This document shows, in pieces, positions 18,698-29,374 of a DNA stretch of 64,000 nucleotides (positions are counted from its first letter, which is position 1; every line of letters starts with the position of its first letter). Under the pieces are notes generated by a model. The model saw only the letters and a list, made by a program, of their open reading frames with translations. It made no database searches and was not told the origin of the DNA. The stretch is from assembly GCA_023091665.1 (NCBI GenBank), contig JALJCQ010000017.1, positions 1,488,001 to 1,552,000 on the forward strand, in the 5' to 3' direction. Position numbers and translations under genes: made by a program. This DNA comes from Pythium myriotylum (Eukaryota > Oomycota > Peronosporomycetes > Pythiales > Pythiaceae).

Positions 18698-19056
18698 TGT
18701 TGGAGATGATGCGCCTCGAACCCAGCGTCATCATTCCAGTTGAAGCTCGGCAGTTGAAGCTCGGCTGTAGAAGAACCTCCTGCAGAAGATTCTCCGTGGA
18801 AGATTCGACATGTGGAAGATTCGACATGTGGAAGATTCTCCGTCTGGTTCTGGTTTGAATCCAGTGCCACCCATCGACTTCGTTGAAGTATCCACGAAGT
18901 CAGTTTATGTTTGCATATGTTTACGAAAGGTAGGACATGCATATGATTACGGTAGCGTAGGACACACACAGACGGCTTAGAGGTAGCAGCAGCGAACTAA
19001 GTCCCGATCAATTCACTTTGCATTTTGCATCCCACCAACCAAGCGACCTTTCAACA
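18698..19056 (+). repeat. copia LTR (359 bp), flanked by unrelated pol fragments
   Basis: It starts TGTTGGAGATG (variant) and ends CCTTTCAACA (variant). The 5' flank is pol at AAGAA and the 3' flank is RT at TCATCCTCGC. Neither a primer site nor a polypurine tract adjoins it, so it is a recombinant LTR. Confidence 0.9.
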
Positions 19057-19255
19057 TCATCCTCGCCTGCAACAGCATGGAGTTGCTCACGGCGACCAAG
19101 CGCGCACTCAGCGAGCGCTTCGAGATGTCCGACCTCGGCGAACTCAAGTACTGCCTCGGCATGGAAGTTGACCAAGACGCGAAGTCCGGCGACGTGACCA
19201 TGCGGCAGATCAAGTTTCTGTAGTCAATCCTGACCAAGTTCGGCATGCAAGACTG
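19057..19255 (+). pseudogene. pol: copia RT fragment (199 bp)
   Basis: It runs from just after the YVDD motif ([11 protein letters not shown]) to KFGMQDC, with an in-frame TAG at 19222. It is bounded by LTRs in opposite orientations. Confidence 0.88.
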
Positions 19256-19614
19256 TGTTGGAAGGTCGCTTGGTTGGTGGGATGCAAAATGCAAAGTGAA
19301 TTGATCGGGACTTAGTTCGCTGCTGCTACCTCTAAGCCGTCTGTGTGTGTCCTACGCTACCGTAATCATATGCATGTCCTACCTTTCGTAAACATATGCA
19401 AACATAAACTGACTTCGTGGATACTTCAACGAAGTCGATGGGTGGCACTGGATTCAAACCAGAACCAGACGGAGAATCTTCCACATGTCGAATCTTCCAC
19501 ATGTCGAATCTTCCACGGAGAATCTTCTGCAGGAGGTTCTTCTACAGCCGAGCTTCAACTGCCGAGCTTCAACTGGAATGATGACGCTGGGTTCGAGGCG
19601 CATCATCTCCAACA
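19256..19614 (-). repeat. copia LTR, inverted (359 bp), first of a 1,027-bp tandem unit
   Basis: It shares the TGTTGGAGATG variant with the LTR at 18698. The flanks are GCAAGACTG on the left and TTCTTGGATC on the right. Confidence 0.9.
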
Positions 19615-20282
19615 TTCTTGGATCGCTTCCGATAGAGCCATGTACTCTGCTTCGGTCGAGGAGAGGGCGACAGTTCGCTGCTTCTTGCTGCGCCAGCTGA
19701 TGCATCCACCGTTGAGCATGAACACGTAGCCGCTGGTGCTTCGACGTGACTCGATGTCGCCAGCCCAGTCGGCGTCGGAGTAGCCGACCAGTCTTCCGTC
19801 GTTCGATGCCGAGAACTGCAGGCCGTACGTCGGAGTCGCTTGCAGGTAGCGGAGCACACGCTTGAGAGTTTGCCAGTGTGTTGGACACGGGTCCGCGGCG
19901 AACTGGCTGAGTGTGCCGACTGCCGCTGCGAGGTCTGGTCGAGTGCCGACCATGAGGTACATGAGTGCGCCGACTGCACTTCGGTACGGCACGTTCTTCA
20001 TGGTGTCTTCGTGCTTGCAACCACCTTCGCACATGGCCTTGGTCAGCTTGAGTCCGGGGTCTTGAGGGGTCCTCACTGGTTTGCAGTCTTGCATGCCGAA
20101 CTTGGTCAGGATCGACTGCAGGAACTTGATCTGCCGCATGGTGACATCGCCGGACTTCGCGTCTTGGTCAACTTCCATGCCGAGGCAGTACTTGAGTTCG
20201 CCGAGGTCGGACATCTCGAAGCGCTCGCTGAGTGCGCGCTTGGTCGCCGTGAGCAACTCCATGCTGTTGCAGGCGAGGATGA
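19615..20282 (-). pseudogene. pol: copia RT/RNase H fragment, inverted (668 bp)
   Basis: On the minus strand it reads [11 protein letters not shown] ... [15 protein letters not shown] without a stop. It is repeated almost exactly at 20642-21309. Confidence 0.9.
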
Positions 20283-20641
20283 TGTTGAAAGGTCGCTTGG
20301 TTGGTGGGATGCAAAATGCAAAGTGAATTGATCGGGACTTAGTTCGCTGCTGCTACCTCTAAGCCGTCTGTGTGTGTCCTACGCTACCGTAATCATATGC
20401 ATGTCCTGCCTTTCGTAAACATATGCAAACATAAACTGACTTCGTGGATACTTCAACGAAGTCGATGGGTGGCACTGGATTCAAACCAGAACCAGACGGA
20501 GAATCTTCCACATGTCGAATCTTCCACATGTCGAATCTTCCACGGAGAATCTTCTGCAGGAGGTTCTTCTACAGCCGAGCTTCAACTGCCGAGCTTCAAC
20601 TGGAATGATGACGCTGGGTTCGAGGCGCATCATCTTCAACA
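20283..20641 (-). repeat. copia LTR, inverted (359 bp), second tandem unit
   Basis: It carries the TGTTGAAAGG end variant, also seen at 21310 and in the LTR at 18698. Confidence 0.9.
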
Positions 20642-21309
20642 TTCTTGGATCGCTTCCGATAGAGCCATGTACTCTGCTTCGGTCGAGGAGAGGGCGACAG
20701 TTCGCTGCTTCTTGCTGCGCCAGCTGATGCATCCACCGTTGAGCATGAACACGTAGCCGCTGGTGCTTCGACGTGACTCGATGTCGCCAGCCCAGTCGGC
20801 GTCGGAGTAGCCGACCAGTCTTCCGTCGTTCGATGCCGAGAACTGCAGGCCGTACGTCGGAGTCGCTTGCAGGTAGCGGAGCACACGCTTGAGAGTTTGC
20901 CAGTGTGTTGGACACGGGTCCGCGGCGAACTGGCTGAGTGTGCCGACTGCCGCTGCGAGGTCTGGTCGAGTGCCGACCATGAGGTACATGAGTGCGCCGA
21001 CTGCACTTCGGTACGGCACGTTCTTCATGGTGTCTTCGTGCTTGCAACCACCTTCGCACATGGCCTTGGTCAGCTTGAGTCCGGGGTCTTGAGGGGTCCT
21101 CACTGGTTTGCAGTCTTGCATGCCGAACTTGGTCAGGATCGACTGCAGGAACTTGATCTGCCGCATGGTGACATCGCCGGACTTCGCGTCTTGGTCAACT
21201 TCCATGCCGAGGCAGTACTTGAGTTCGCCGAGGTCGGACATCTCGAAGCGCTCGCTGAGTGCGCGCTTGGTCGCCGTGAGCAACTCCATGCTGTTGCAGG
21301 CGAGGATGA
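20642..21309 (-). pseudogene. pol: copia RT/RNase H fragment, inverted, tandem copy
   Basis: It is the same 668-bp fragment as 19615-20282, with the same two LTR junctions. Confidence 0.9.
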
Positions 21310-21668
21310 TGTTGAAAGGTCGCTTGGTTGGTGGGATGCAAAATGCAAAGTGAATTGATCGGGACTTAGTTCGCTGCTGCTACCTCTAAGCCGTCTGTGT
21401 GTGTCCTACGCTACCGTAATCATATGCATGTCCTGCCTTTCGTAAACATATGCAAACATAAACTGACTTCGTGGATACTTCAACGAAGTCGATGGGTGGC
21501 ACTGGATTCAAACCAGAACCAGACGGAGAATCTTCCACATGTCGAATCTTCCACATGTCGAATCTTCCACGGAGAATCTTCTGCAGGAGGTTCTTCTACA
21601 GCCGAGCTTCAACTGCCGAGCTTCAACTGGAATGATGACGCTGGGTTCGAGGCGCATCATCTTCAACA
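21310..21668 (-). repeat. copia LTR, inverted (359 bp)
   Basis: The flanks are GAGGATGA on the left and TTCTTGGATC on the right. Confidence 0.9.
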
Positions 21669-24600
21669 TTCTTGGATCGCTTCCGATAGAGCCATGTACT
21701 CTGCTTCGGTCGAGGAGAGGGCGACAGTTCGCTGCTTCTTGCTGCGCCAGCTGATGCATCCACCGTTGAGCATGAACACGTAGCCGCTGGTGCTTCGACG
21801 TGACTCGATGTCGCCAGCCCAGTCGGCGTCGGAGTAGCCGACCAGTCTTCCGTCGTTCGATGCCGAGAACTGCAGGCCGTACGTCGGAGTCGCTTGCAGG
21901 TAGCGGAGCACACGCTTGAGAGTTTGCCAGTGTGTTGGACACGGGTCCGCGGCGAACTGGCTGAGTGTGCCGACTGCCGCTGCGAGGTCTGGTCGAGTGC
22001 CGACCATGAGGTACATGAGTGCGCCGACTGCACTTCGGTACGACACGTTCTTCATGGTGTCTTCGTGCTTGCAACCACCTTCGCACATGGCCTTGGTCAG
22101 CTTGAGTCCGGGGTCTTGAGGGGTCCTCACTGGTTTGCAGTCTTGCATGCCGAACTTGGCCAGGATCGACTGCAGGAACTTGGTCTGCCGCATGGTGACA
22201 TCGCCGGACTTCGCGTCTTGGTCAACTTCCATGCCGAGGCAGTACTTGAGTTCGCCGAGGTCGGACATCTCGAAGCGCTCGCTGAGTGCGCGCTTGGTCG
22301 CCGTGAGCAACTCCATGCTGTTGCAGGCGAGGATGAGGTCGTCGACGTAGATCACCACGAAGATCATCGCCGAGCCGCTCCGCTTGACGTACACGCAGTG
22401 GTCCATCTCGCACTTGGTGAAGCCGACCTTGCGCATGAAGGCGTCGATGGTCTGGTTCCACATGCGTGGTGACTGCTTGAGACCGTAGAGCGAGCACTTG
22501 AGCTTGCACACGTAGTCGGGGTGGCGCTGGTCGACGAAGCCTTCGGGCTGCTTCATGTAGATTTCTTCGTCGAGGTTGCCGATGCTGAGGATGGTTCGGA
22601 TCGACGTGAACTTGGCGACGGGCGCGAATGTCTCTTCGAAGTCGATGCCGTACTTTTGCAGGAACCCCTTGGCAACGAGTCGAGCCTTGTACCGTTCGAC
22701 GAGTCCTTCGGCGGTTTCCTTGACCTTGAACACCCACTTGCTGGTGATGGCCTTGCGTCCGGCTGGCAAAGGGACAAGGTCCCAGGTCTCGTTCTTCTTG
22801 AGCGACTCGAGCTCGGAGTTGCAGGCTTCCTTCCAGTTGCTGGCGTCGTCGGATTCCATCGCCGACTTGAACGATGTCGGCAACTCTCCCCCTGAATTCA
22901 CGACGAGAGCAAACTCTTCGAGATCGTGATCTTGGTCTTCTCCCCCTTGTTCTTGCACGTCTTCGCCTTCTTCGTCTTCATCGTCTACGCCTTCCTCTTC
23001 GATCGACGTGAGCAGTGCAGGCAGATCTTCGAGCGATGTCCTTGGACCTTGCGTGGGTGGTGGAGTCGCACCGCTTGTGCGACCAACCCGTCCGTAGCGC
23101 TTCTCAACTGGCGGCTCAGCCAGGTTCTCGAGCGAGTGCGTGCGAGAGTGGCGCTTGGACCCTGGTGCGTAGTCGACATTCGGCTGCTGGGCCGATGCTG
23201 GTGCTGCTGGACGCTGCGACCGCTGGCCCTGTTGCCACTCCGGTCGCTCGTAGCTGCGCTGACTTGGTGCTGGTGAGGCTGGCTGCTCACCCATGTCTTC
23301 ATCATCTTGGTTGTCGGTTGCTTCATCTTGATCTTCATCATCTTCATCGTCGCGGAACTCGACGGACTTGCTCCAGGGTTCTTCGCGCTTGCCATCGTCG
23401 AACGTGTCTTCCATGAACTGCGCGTCTCGACTGATGACGATCCGGCCGGTTGCGATTTCTTCAAACCGATACGCCTTCTCGTGGTCCGAGTAGCCGAGGA
23501 ACCGACACAAGATGGCTCGAGCGTCGAACTTCGACCGCTTCTCCTTGGGTACGTGGACGTACGCATGGCAGCCGAACACCTTGAAGTTGGCGAGCAAGGG
23601 CTTCTTCCCGTACCATTCTTCGCACGGCGACTTGTGCAAGTCTTGAGCGCGGGTCGGAAGTCGGTTGCGAACTTCGACTGCAGTCATGACGGCTTCGCCC
23701 CAGTACTCGTCGGACAAGTTGGCATGGTGGAGCTTGCAACGACCACACTCACCGATGGTTCGGTTCATGCACTCCGCCACACCGTTCAACTGAGGCGTGT
23801 ATGGCGGCGTGACGTCGTGCTCGATGCCACGCTTGCGACAGAACTTGGCAAGTTTGGCCGACTGGTACTCGCCGCCGCCGTCGGTCCGAAGCACCTTGAC
23901 TCGACGACCGGTTTGGTTCTCGGCCCAGTTGACGAACTCGACGAACTTCTCGTAGACTTCGTCCTTGGACCGCATCAGGTACAACTTGCGCAGTCGAGAC
24001 TTGTCGTCGGTGAAGGTGGCAAAGTACTTCATGCCGCCGAAAGTCGGAGTCTTCATGGGGCCGGCCACATCGCTGTACACGACGTCAAGCAGATTCGCAG
24101 ACCGCTTGGTCGTGCCCGACTGGAACTTGACGCGAGTCAGCTTGCCGAGTGCACAGCCTTCACAGACCTCCCACTCTTGCACAGACCCGATATCGAGTCC
24201 ATCGGCGAGGTCCTTCTTGACGATGGCTTCGAGTCCGCTGAAGCCGATGTGACCGAGTCGGAGGTGCCACAGGTACGACTTGGACATGGCGCGACCTCGT
24301 CTTGTACTGGCGGCGTGGGCTGCTTCAATCGACACTGGAGACATGTTGAGCTTGAACAGACCCTTGCCGATACGAGTGCCGATGGTCCGCTTGGCGCCCT
24401 TGAGAACGACGAAGCAACCGTCCTTGTCGAACGTCACGGGAGCAACGTCCTCCGTGAATCTTCCGACCGAGAACAGGTTGCGGCTGAGCTTGGGGATATG
24501 CCACACGTTGGTGAGCAAACCCTTCTTGACACCGCTTGGAGTCTTCATCGACATGAGAATGTCTCCCACGCCGACCGCTTGGACTGTGCCATCATCGGCC

Positions 24601-24684
24601 AGATGCACATCGACTGGGTCGATCTTCTTGTAGTTCATCATGAACTGCTTGGTTCGCGACATGTGCTGGGTCGCACCCGAGTCG
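21669..24684 (-). pseudogene. pol: copia pol, inverted: protease to RNase H, one long open frame
   Basis: About 1,000 codons are open on the minus strand, from DSGATQHMS (protease) through the integrase (H/H/C/C zinc site, [29 protein letters not shown]) and RT (YVDDLI) to RNase H at AIQE. It carries the 57-bp RT deletion (junction 22580/22581), so the motif A Asp is lost. Both ends are cut by LTRs: the 5' end at the protease by an LTR of opposite orientation, and the 3' end at AAGAA. Confidence 0.9.
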
Positions 24685-25043
24685 TGTTGAAGATGATGCG
24701 CCTCGAACCCAGCGTCATCATTCCAGTTGAAGCTCGGCAGTTGAAGCTCGGCTGTAGAAGAACCTCCTGCAGAAGATTCTCCGTGGAAGATTCGACATGT
24801 GGAAGATTCGACATGTGGAAGATTCTCCGTCTGGTTCTGGTTTGAATCCAGTGCCACCCATCGACTTCGTTGAAGTATCCACGAAGTCAGTTCATGTTTG
24901 CATATGTTTACGATAGGTAGGACATGCATATGATTACGGTAGCGTAGGACACACACAGACGGCTTAGAGGTAGCAGTAGCGAACTAAGTCCCGATCAATT
25001 CACTTTGCATTTTGCATCCCACCAACCAAGCGACCTTCCAACA
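24685..25043 (+). repeat. 5' LTR of copia element B (359 bp)
   Basis: It starts TGTTGAAG and ends CCTTCCAACA, followed by the half-tRNA primer site. Confidence 0.92.
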
Positions 25044-25047
25044 GGTT

Positions 25048-25554
25048 ATGAGCCCAAGCCCAGCCGACTCTGCCTCCACCGACTTCGCCTCCCCAGCCTT
25101 CGCCATGGATTCGACCACCCCAGCCCGCATCAACAAGTTCGACGGAACCAACTTCCACACATGGAAGTTCAAGATGCAGATGGTGCTCGAAGAACGCGAC
25201 GTCTGGGAAGTTGTCTGTGGAGAGGTCAAACTCGAGCAGTGCCAGACCGACGCGGACCGAGCCCTCTTCAAGAAGAAGTCTCGCAAGGCGCTCGCGATGA
25301 TCTGTCTCGCGATGGAAGACTCGCAGCTCCCGCTGGTTCGGTCGGCGAGTGGTGCGCAAGATGCATGGTCAAGACTGGAAGAACACTTCGAGAAGAAGAG
25401 CCTTGCCAACAAGCTCTTTCTTCGTCGTCGTTTCTTCACGACCATGATGGAAGAAGGTGACGATGTGCTCACGCACATCAACAAGCTCAAGACCCTGGCG
25501 GAGCAACTCGACGCAGTCGGCGCTCCGGTCAGCGAAGCGAAGACGACTTGGTGA
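25048..25554 (+). pseudogene. gag: copia gag (element B), shared frameshift
   Basis: It encodes 168 residues, MSPSPADSAS to VSEAKTTW and TGA. The nucleocapsid continues in another frame, from about 25548. Confidence 0.88.
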
Positions 25555-25828
25555 TCACGCTTCTCGGCAGTCTCAGCGAGTCGTACCAGTTCCTCATCAC
25601 GGCGTTGGAGTCGCGTGTCGACGCGCTCACGTGGGAACTCGTGACGTCTCGGCTGCTCCATGAAGACATGAAGCGCAAGGAGCAAGGTGGCGACGGAGCC
25701 ACGCTTGGCCAAGCGTTCATGACAAGTGACGCGAAGCCCAAGGGCCGTGCAGTCAAGAAGACTGGCAAGTGCAACTACTGCGGCAAGATCGGTCATTGGG
25801 CCGCGGAGTGCCACTCGCGTGTCAAGGA

Positions 25829-25866
<38 letters not shown>

Positions 25867-28800
25867 TCCGGCGGCAACGGCAACCGAAACGGCAACGGCA
25901 ACCCTCGGCAACGGTTCCAGCGAGCCAACCTTGCGCGAGATGAAGACCCCGGCGAGTACCTGTTCTCGGTCGGGAAGACCCAAGGCAAGTCGAGTCAATC
26001 CACGGCGTGGTTGGTCGACTCGGGTGCGACTCAGCACATGTCGCGAACCAAGCAGTTCATGATGAACTACAGGAAGATCGACCCAGTCGACGTGCATCTG
26101 GCCGATGATGGCACGGTCCAAGCGGTCGGCGTGGGAGACATTCTCATGTCGATGAAGACTCCAAGCGGTGTCAAGAAGGGTTTGCTCACCAACGTGTGGC
26201 ATATCCCCAAGCTCAGCCGCAACCTGTTCTCGGTCGGAAGATTCACGGAGGACGTTGCTCCCGTGACGTTCGACAAGGACGGTTGCTTCGTCGTTCTCAA
26301 GGGCGCCAAGCGGACCATCGGCACTCGTATCGGCAAGGGTCTGTTCAAGCTCAACATGTCTCCAGTGTCGATTGAAGCAGCCCACGCCGCCAGTACAAGA
26401 CGAGGTCGCGCCATGTCCAAGTCGTACCTGTGGCACCTCCGACTCGGTCACATCGGCTTCAGCGGACTCGAAGCCATCGTCAAGAAGGACCTCGCCGATG
26501 GACTCGATATCGGGTCTGTGCAAGAGTGGGAGGTCTGTGAAGGCTGTGCACTCGGCAAGCTGACTCGCGTCAAGTTCCAGTCGGGCACGACCAAGCGGTC
26601 TGCGAATCTGCTTGACGTCGTGTACAGCGATGTGGCCGGCCCCATGAAGACTCCGACTTTCGGCGGCATGAAGTACTTTGCCACCTTCACCGACGACAAG
26701 TCTCGACTGCGCAAGTTGTACCTGATGCGGTCCAAGGACGAAGTCTACGAGAAGTTCGTCGAGTTCGTCAACTGGGCCGAGAACCAAACCGGTCGTCGAG
26801 TCAAGGTGCTTCGGACCGACGGCGGCGGCGAGTACCAGTCGGCCAAACTTGCCAAGTTCTGTCGCAAGCGTGGCATCGAGCACGACGTCACGCCGCCATA
26901 CACGCCTCAGTTGAACGGTGTGGCGGAGTGCATGAACCGAACCATCGGTGAGTGTGGTCGTTGCAAGCTCCACCATGCCAACTTGTCCGACGAGTACTGG
27001 GGCGAAGCCGTCATGACTGCAGTCGAAGTTCGCAACCGACTTCCGACCCGCGCTCAAGACTTGTACAAGTCGCCGTACGAAGAATGGTACGGGAAGAAGC
27101 CCTTGCTCGCCAACTTCAAGGTGTTCGGCTGCCATGCGTACGTCCACGTGCCCAAGGAGAAGCGGTCGAAGTTCGACGCTCGAGCCATCTTGTGTCGGTT
27201 CCTCGGCTACTCGGACCACGAGAAGGCGTATCGGTTTGAAGAAATCGCAACCGGCCGGATCGTCATCAGTCGAGACGCGCAGTTCATGGAAGACACGTTC
27301 GACGATGGCAAGCGCGAAGAACCCTGGAGCAAGTCCGTCGAGTTCCGCGACGATGAAGATGATGAAGATCAAGATGAAGCAACCGACAACCAAGATGATG
27401 AAGACATGGGTGGGCAGCCAGCCTCACCAGCACCAAGTCAGCGCAGCTACGAGCGACCGGAGTGGCAACAGGGCCAGCGGTCGCAGCGTCCAGCAGCACC
27501 AGCATCGGCCCAGCAGCCGAATGTCGACTACGCACCAGGGTCCAAGCGCCACTCTCGCACGCACTCGCTCGAGAACCTGGCTGAACCGCCAGTTGAGAAG
27601 CGCTACGGACGTGTTGGACGCACAAGTGGTGCGACTCCACCACCCACGCAAGGTTCAAGGACATCGCTCGAAGATCTGTCTGCACTGCTCACGTCGATCG
27701 AAGAGGAAGGCGTAGAAGATGAAGACGAAGAAGGCGAAGACGTGCAAGAACAAGGGGGAGAAGACCAAGATCACGATCTCGAAGAGTTTGCTCTCGTCGT
27801 GAATTCAGGGGGAGAGTTGCCGACATCGTTCAAGTCGGCGATGGAATCCGACGACGCCAGCAACTGGAAGGAAGCCTGCGACTCCGAGCTCGAGTCGCTC
27901 AAGAAGAACAAGACATGGGACCTAGTCCCTTTGCCAGCCGGACGCAAGGCCATCACCAGCAAGTGGGTGTTCAAGGTCAAGGAAACCGCCGAAGGACTCG
28001 TCGAACGGTACAAGGCTCGACTCGTTGCCAAGGGGTTCCTGCAAAAGTACGGCATCGACTTCGAAGAGACATTCGCACCCGTCGCCAAGTTCACGTCGAT
28101 CCGGACCATCCTCAGCATCGGCAACCTCGACGAAGAAATCTACATGAAGCAGCCCGAAGGCTTCGTCGACCAGCGCCACCCGGACTACGTGTGCAAGCTC
28201 AAGTGCTCGCTCTACGGTCTCAAGCAGTCACCACGCATGTGGAACCAGACCATCGACGCCTTCATGCGCAAGGTCGGCTTCACCAAGTGCGAGATGGACC
28301 ACTGCGTGTACGTCAAGCGGAGCGGCTCAGCGATGATCTTCGTGGTGATCTACGTCGACGACCTCATCCTCGCCTGCAACAGCATGGAGTTGCTCACGGC
28401 GACCAAGCGCGCACTCAGCGAGCGCTTCGAGATGTCCGACCTCGGCGAACTCAAGTACTGCCTCGGCATGGAAGTTGACCAAGACGCGAAGTCCGGCGAT
28501 GTCACCATGCGGCAGACCAAGTTCCTGCAGTCGATCCTGACCAAGTTCGGCATGCAAGACTGCAAACCAGTGAGGACCCCTCAAGACCCCGGACTCAAGC
28601 TGACCAAGGCCATGTGCGAAGGTGGTTGCAAGCACGAAGACACCATGAAGAACGTGCCGTACCGAAGTGCAGTCGGCGCACTCATGTACCTCATGGTCGG
28701 CACTCGACCAGACCTCGCAGCGGCAGTCGGCACACTCAGCCAGTTCGCCGCGGACCCGTGTCCAACACACTGGCAAGCTCTCAAGCGTGTGCTCCGCTAC

Positions 28801-29031
28801 CTGCAAGCGACTCCGACGTACGGCCTGCAGTTCTCGGCATCGAACGACGGAAGACTGGTCGGCTACTCCGACGCCGACTGGGCTGGCGACATCGAGTCAC
28901 GTCGAAGCACCAGCGGCTACGTGTTCATGCTCAACGGTGGATGCATCAGCTGGCGCAGCAAGAAGCAGCGAACTGTCGCCCTCTCCTCGACCGAAGCAGA
29001 GTACATGGCTCTATCGGAAGCGATCCAAGAA
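25555..29031 (+). pseudogene. pol: copia pol (element B): nucleocapsid, protease, integrase, RT, truncated RNase H
   Basis: The zinc knuckle ([14 protein letters not shown]) and the rest of pol are in different frames because of the (CGGCAA)n run near 25832-25890. From there to 29031 the frame is open. Protease DSGA, integrase D-D-E and YVDD are present. The 57-bp RT deletion (28119/28120) removes motif A. The RNase H end is lost at AAGAA. Confidence 0.9.
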
Positions 29032-29374
29032 TGTTGAAGATGATGCGCCTCGAACCCAGCGTCATCATTCCAGTTGAAGCTCGGCAGTTGAAGCTCGGCT
29101 GTAGAAGATTCTCCTGCAGAAGATTCTCCGTGGAAGATTCGACATGTGGAAGATTCTCCGTCTGGTTCTGGTTTGAATCCAGTGCCACCCATCGACTTCG
29201 TTGAAGTATCCACGAAGTCAGTTCATGTTTGCATATGTTTACGGTAGGTAGGACATACATTTGATTACGGTAGCGTAGGACACACACAGACGGCTTAGAG
29301 GTAGCAGCAGCGAACTAAGTCCCGATCAATTCACTTTGAATTTTGCATCCCACCAACCAAGCGACCTTCCAACA
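29032..29374 (+). repeat. copia LTR (343 bp, shortest version)
   Basis: It has a single GGAAGATTCGACATGT unit. The 5' flank is AAGAA (pol) and the 3' flank is CTCGC (nucleocapsid). Confidence 0.9.

Larger units (their letters stand above)
19256..21309. repeat. Tandem duplication, 2 x 1,027 bp (LTR plus pol fragment)
   Basis: The units are 19256-20282 and 20283-21309, of exactly equal length and differing by a few substitutions. A third LTR at 21310 continues into a longer pol copy. Confidence 0.88.
24685..29374 (+). mobile_element. copia element B with two LTRs, defective
   Basis: It has LTR 24685-25043, primer site 25044-25058, gag, pol and LTR 29032-29374. The 3' LTR (343 bp) has one 16-bp unit and no polypurine tract before it. 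The flanks differ (AGTCG on the left, CTCGC on the right), so the two ends come from different insertion events. Confidence 0.88.

Noticed and set aside
19256..21668. Regular repeats spaced by about 1 kb, considered as a satellite or CRISPR array.
   Set aside because: The units are LTR plus pol fragments of a retrotransposon, not short repeats with unique spacers.
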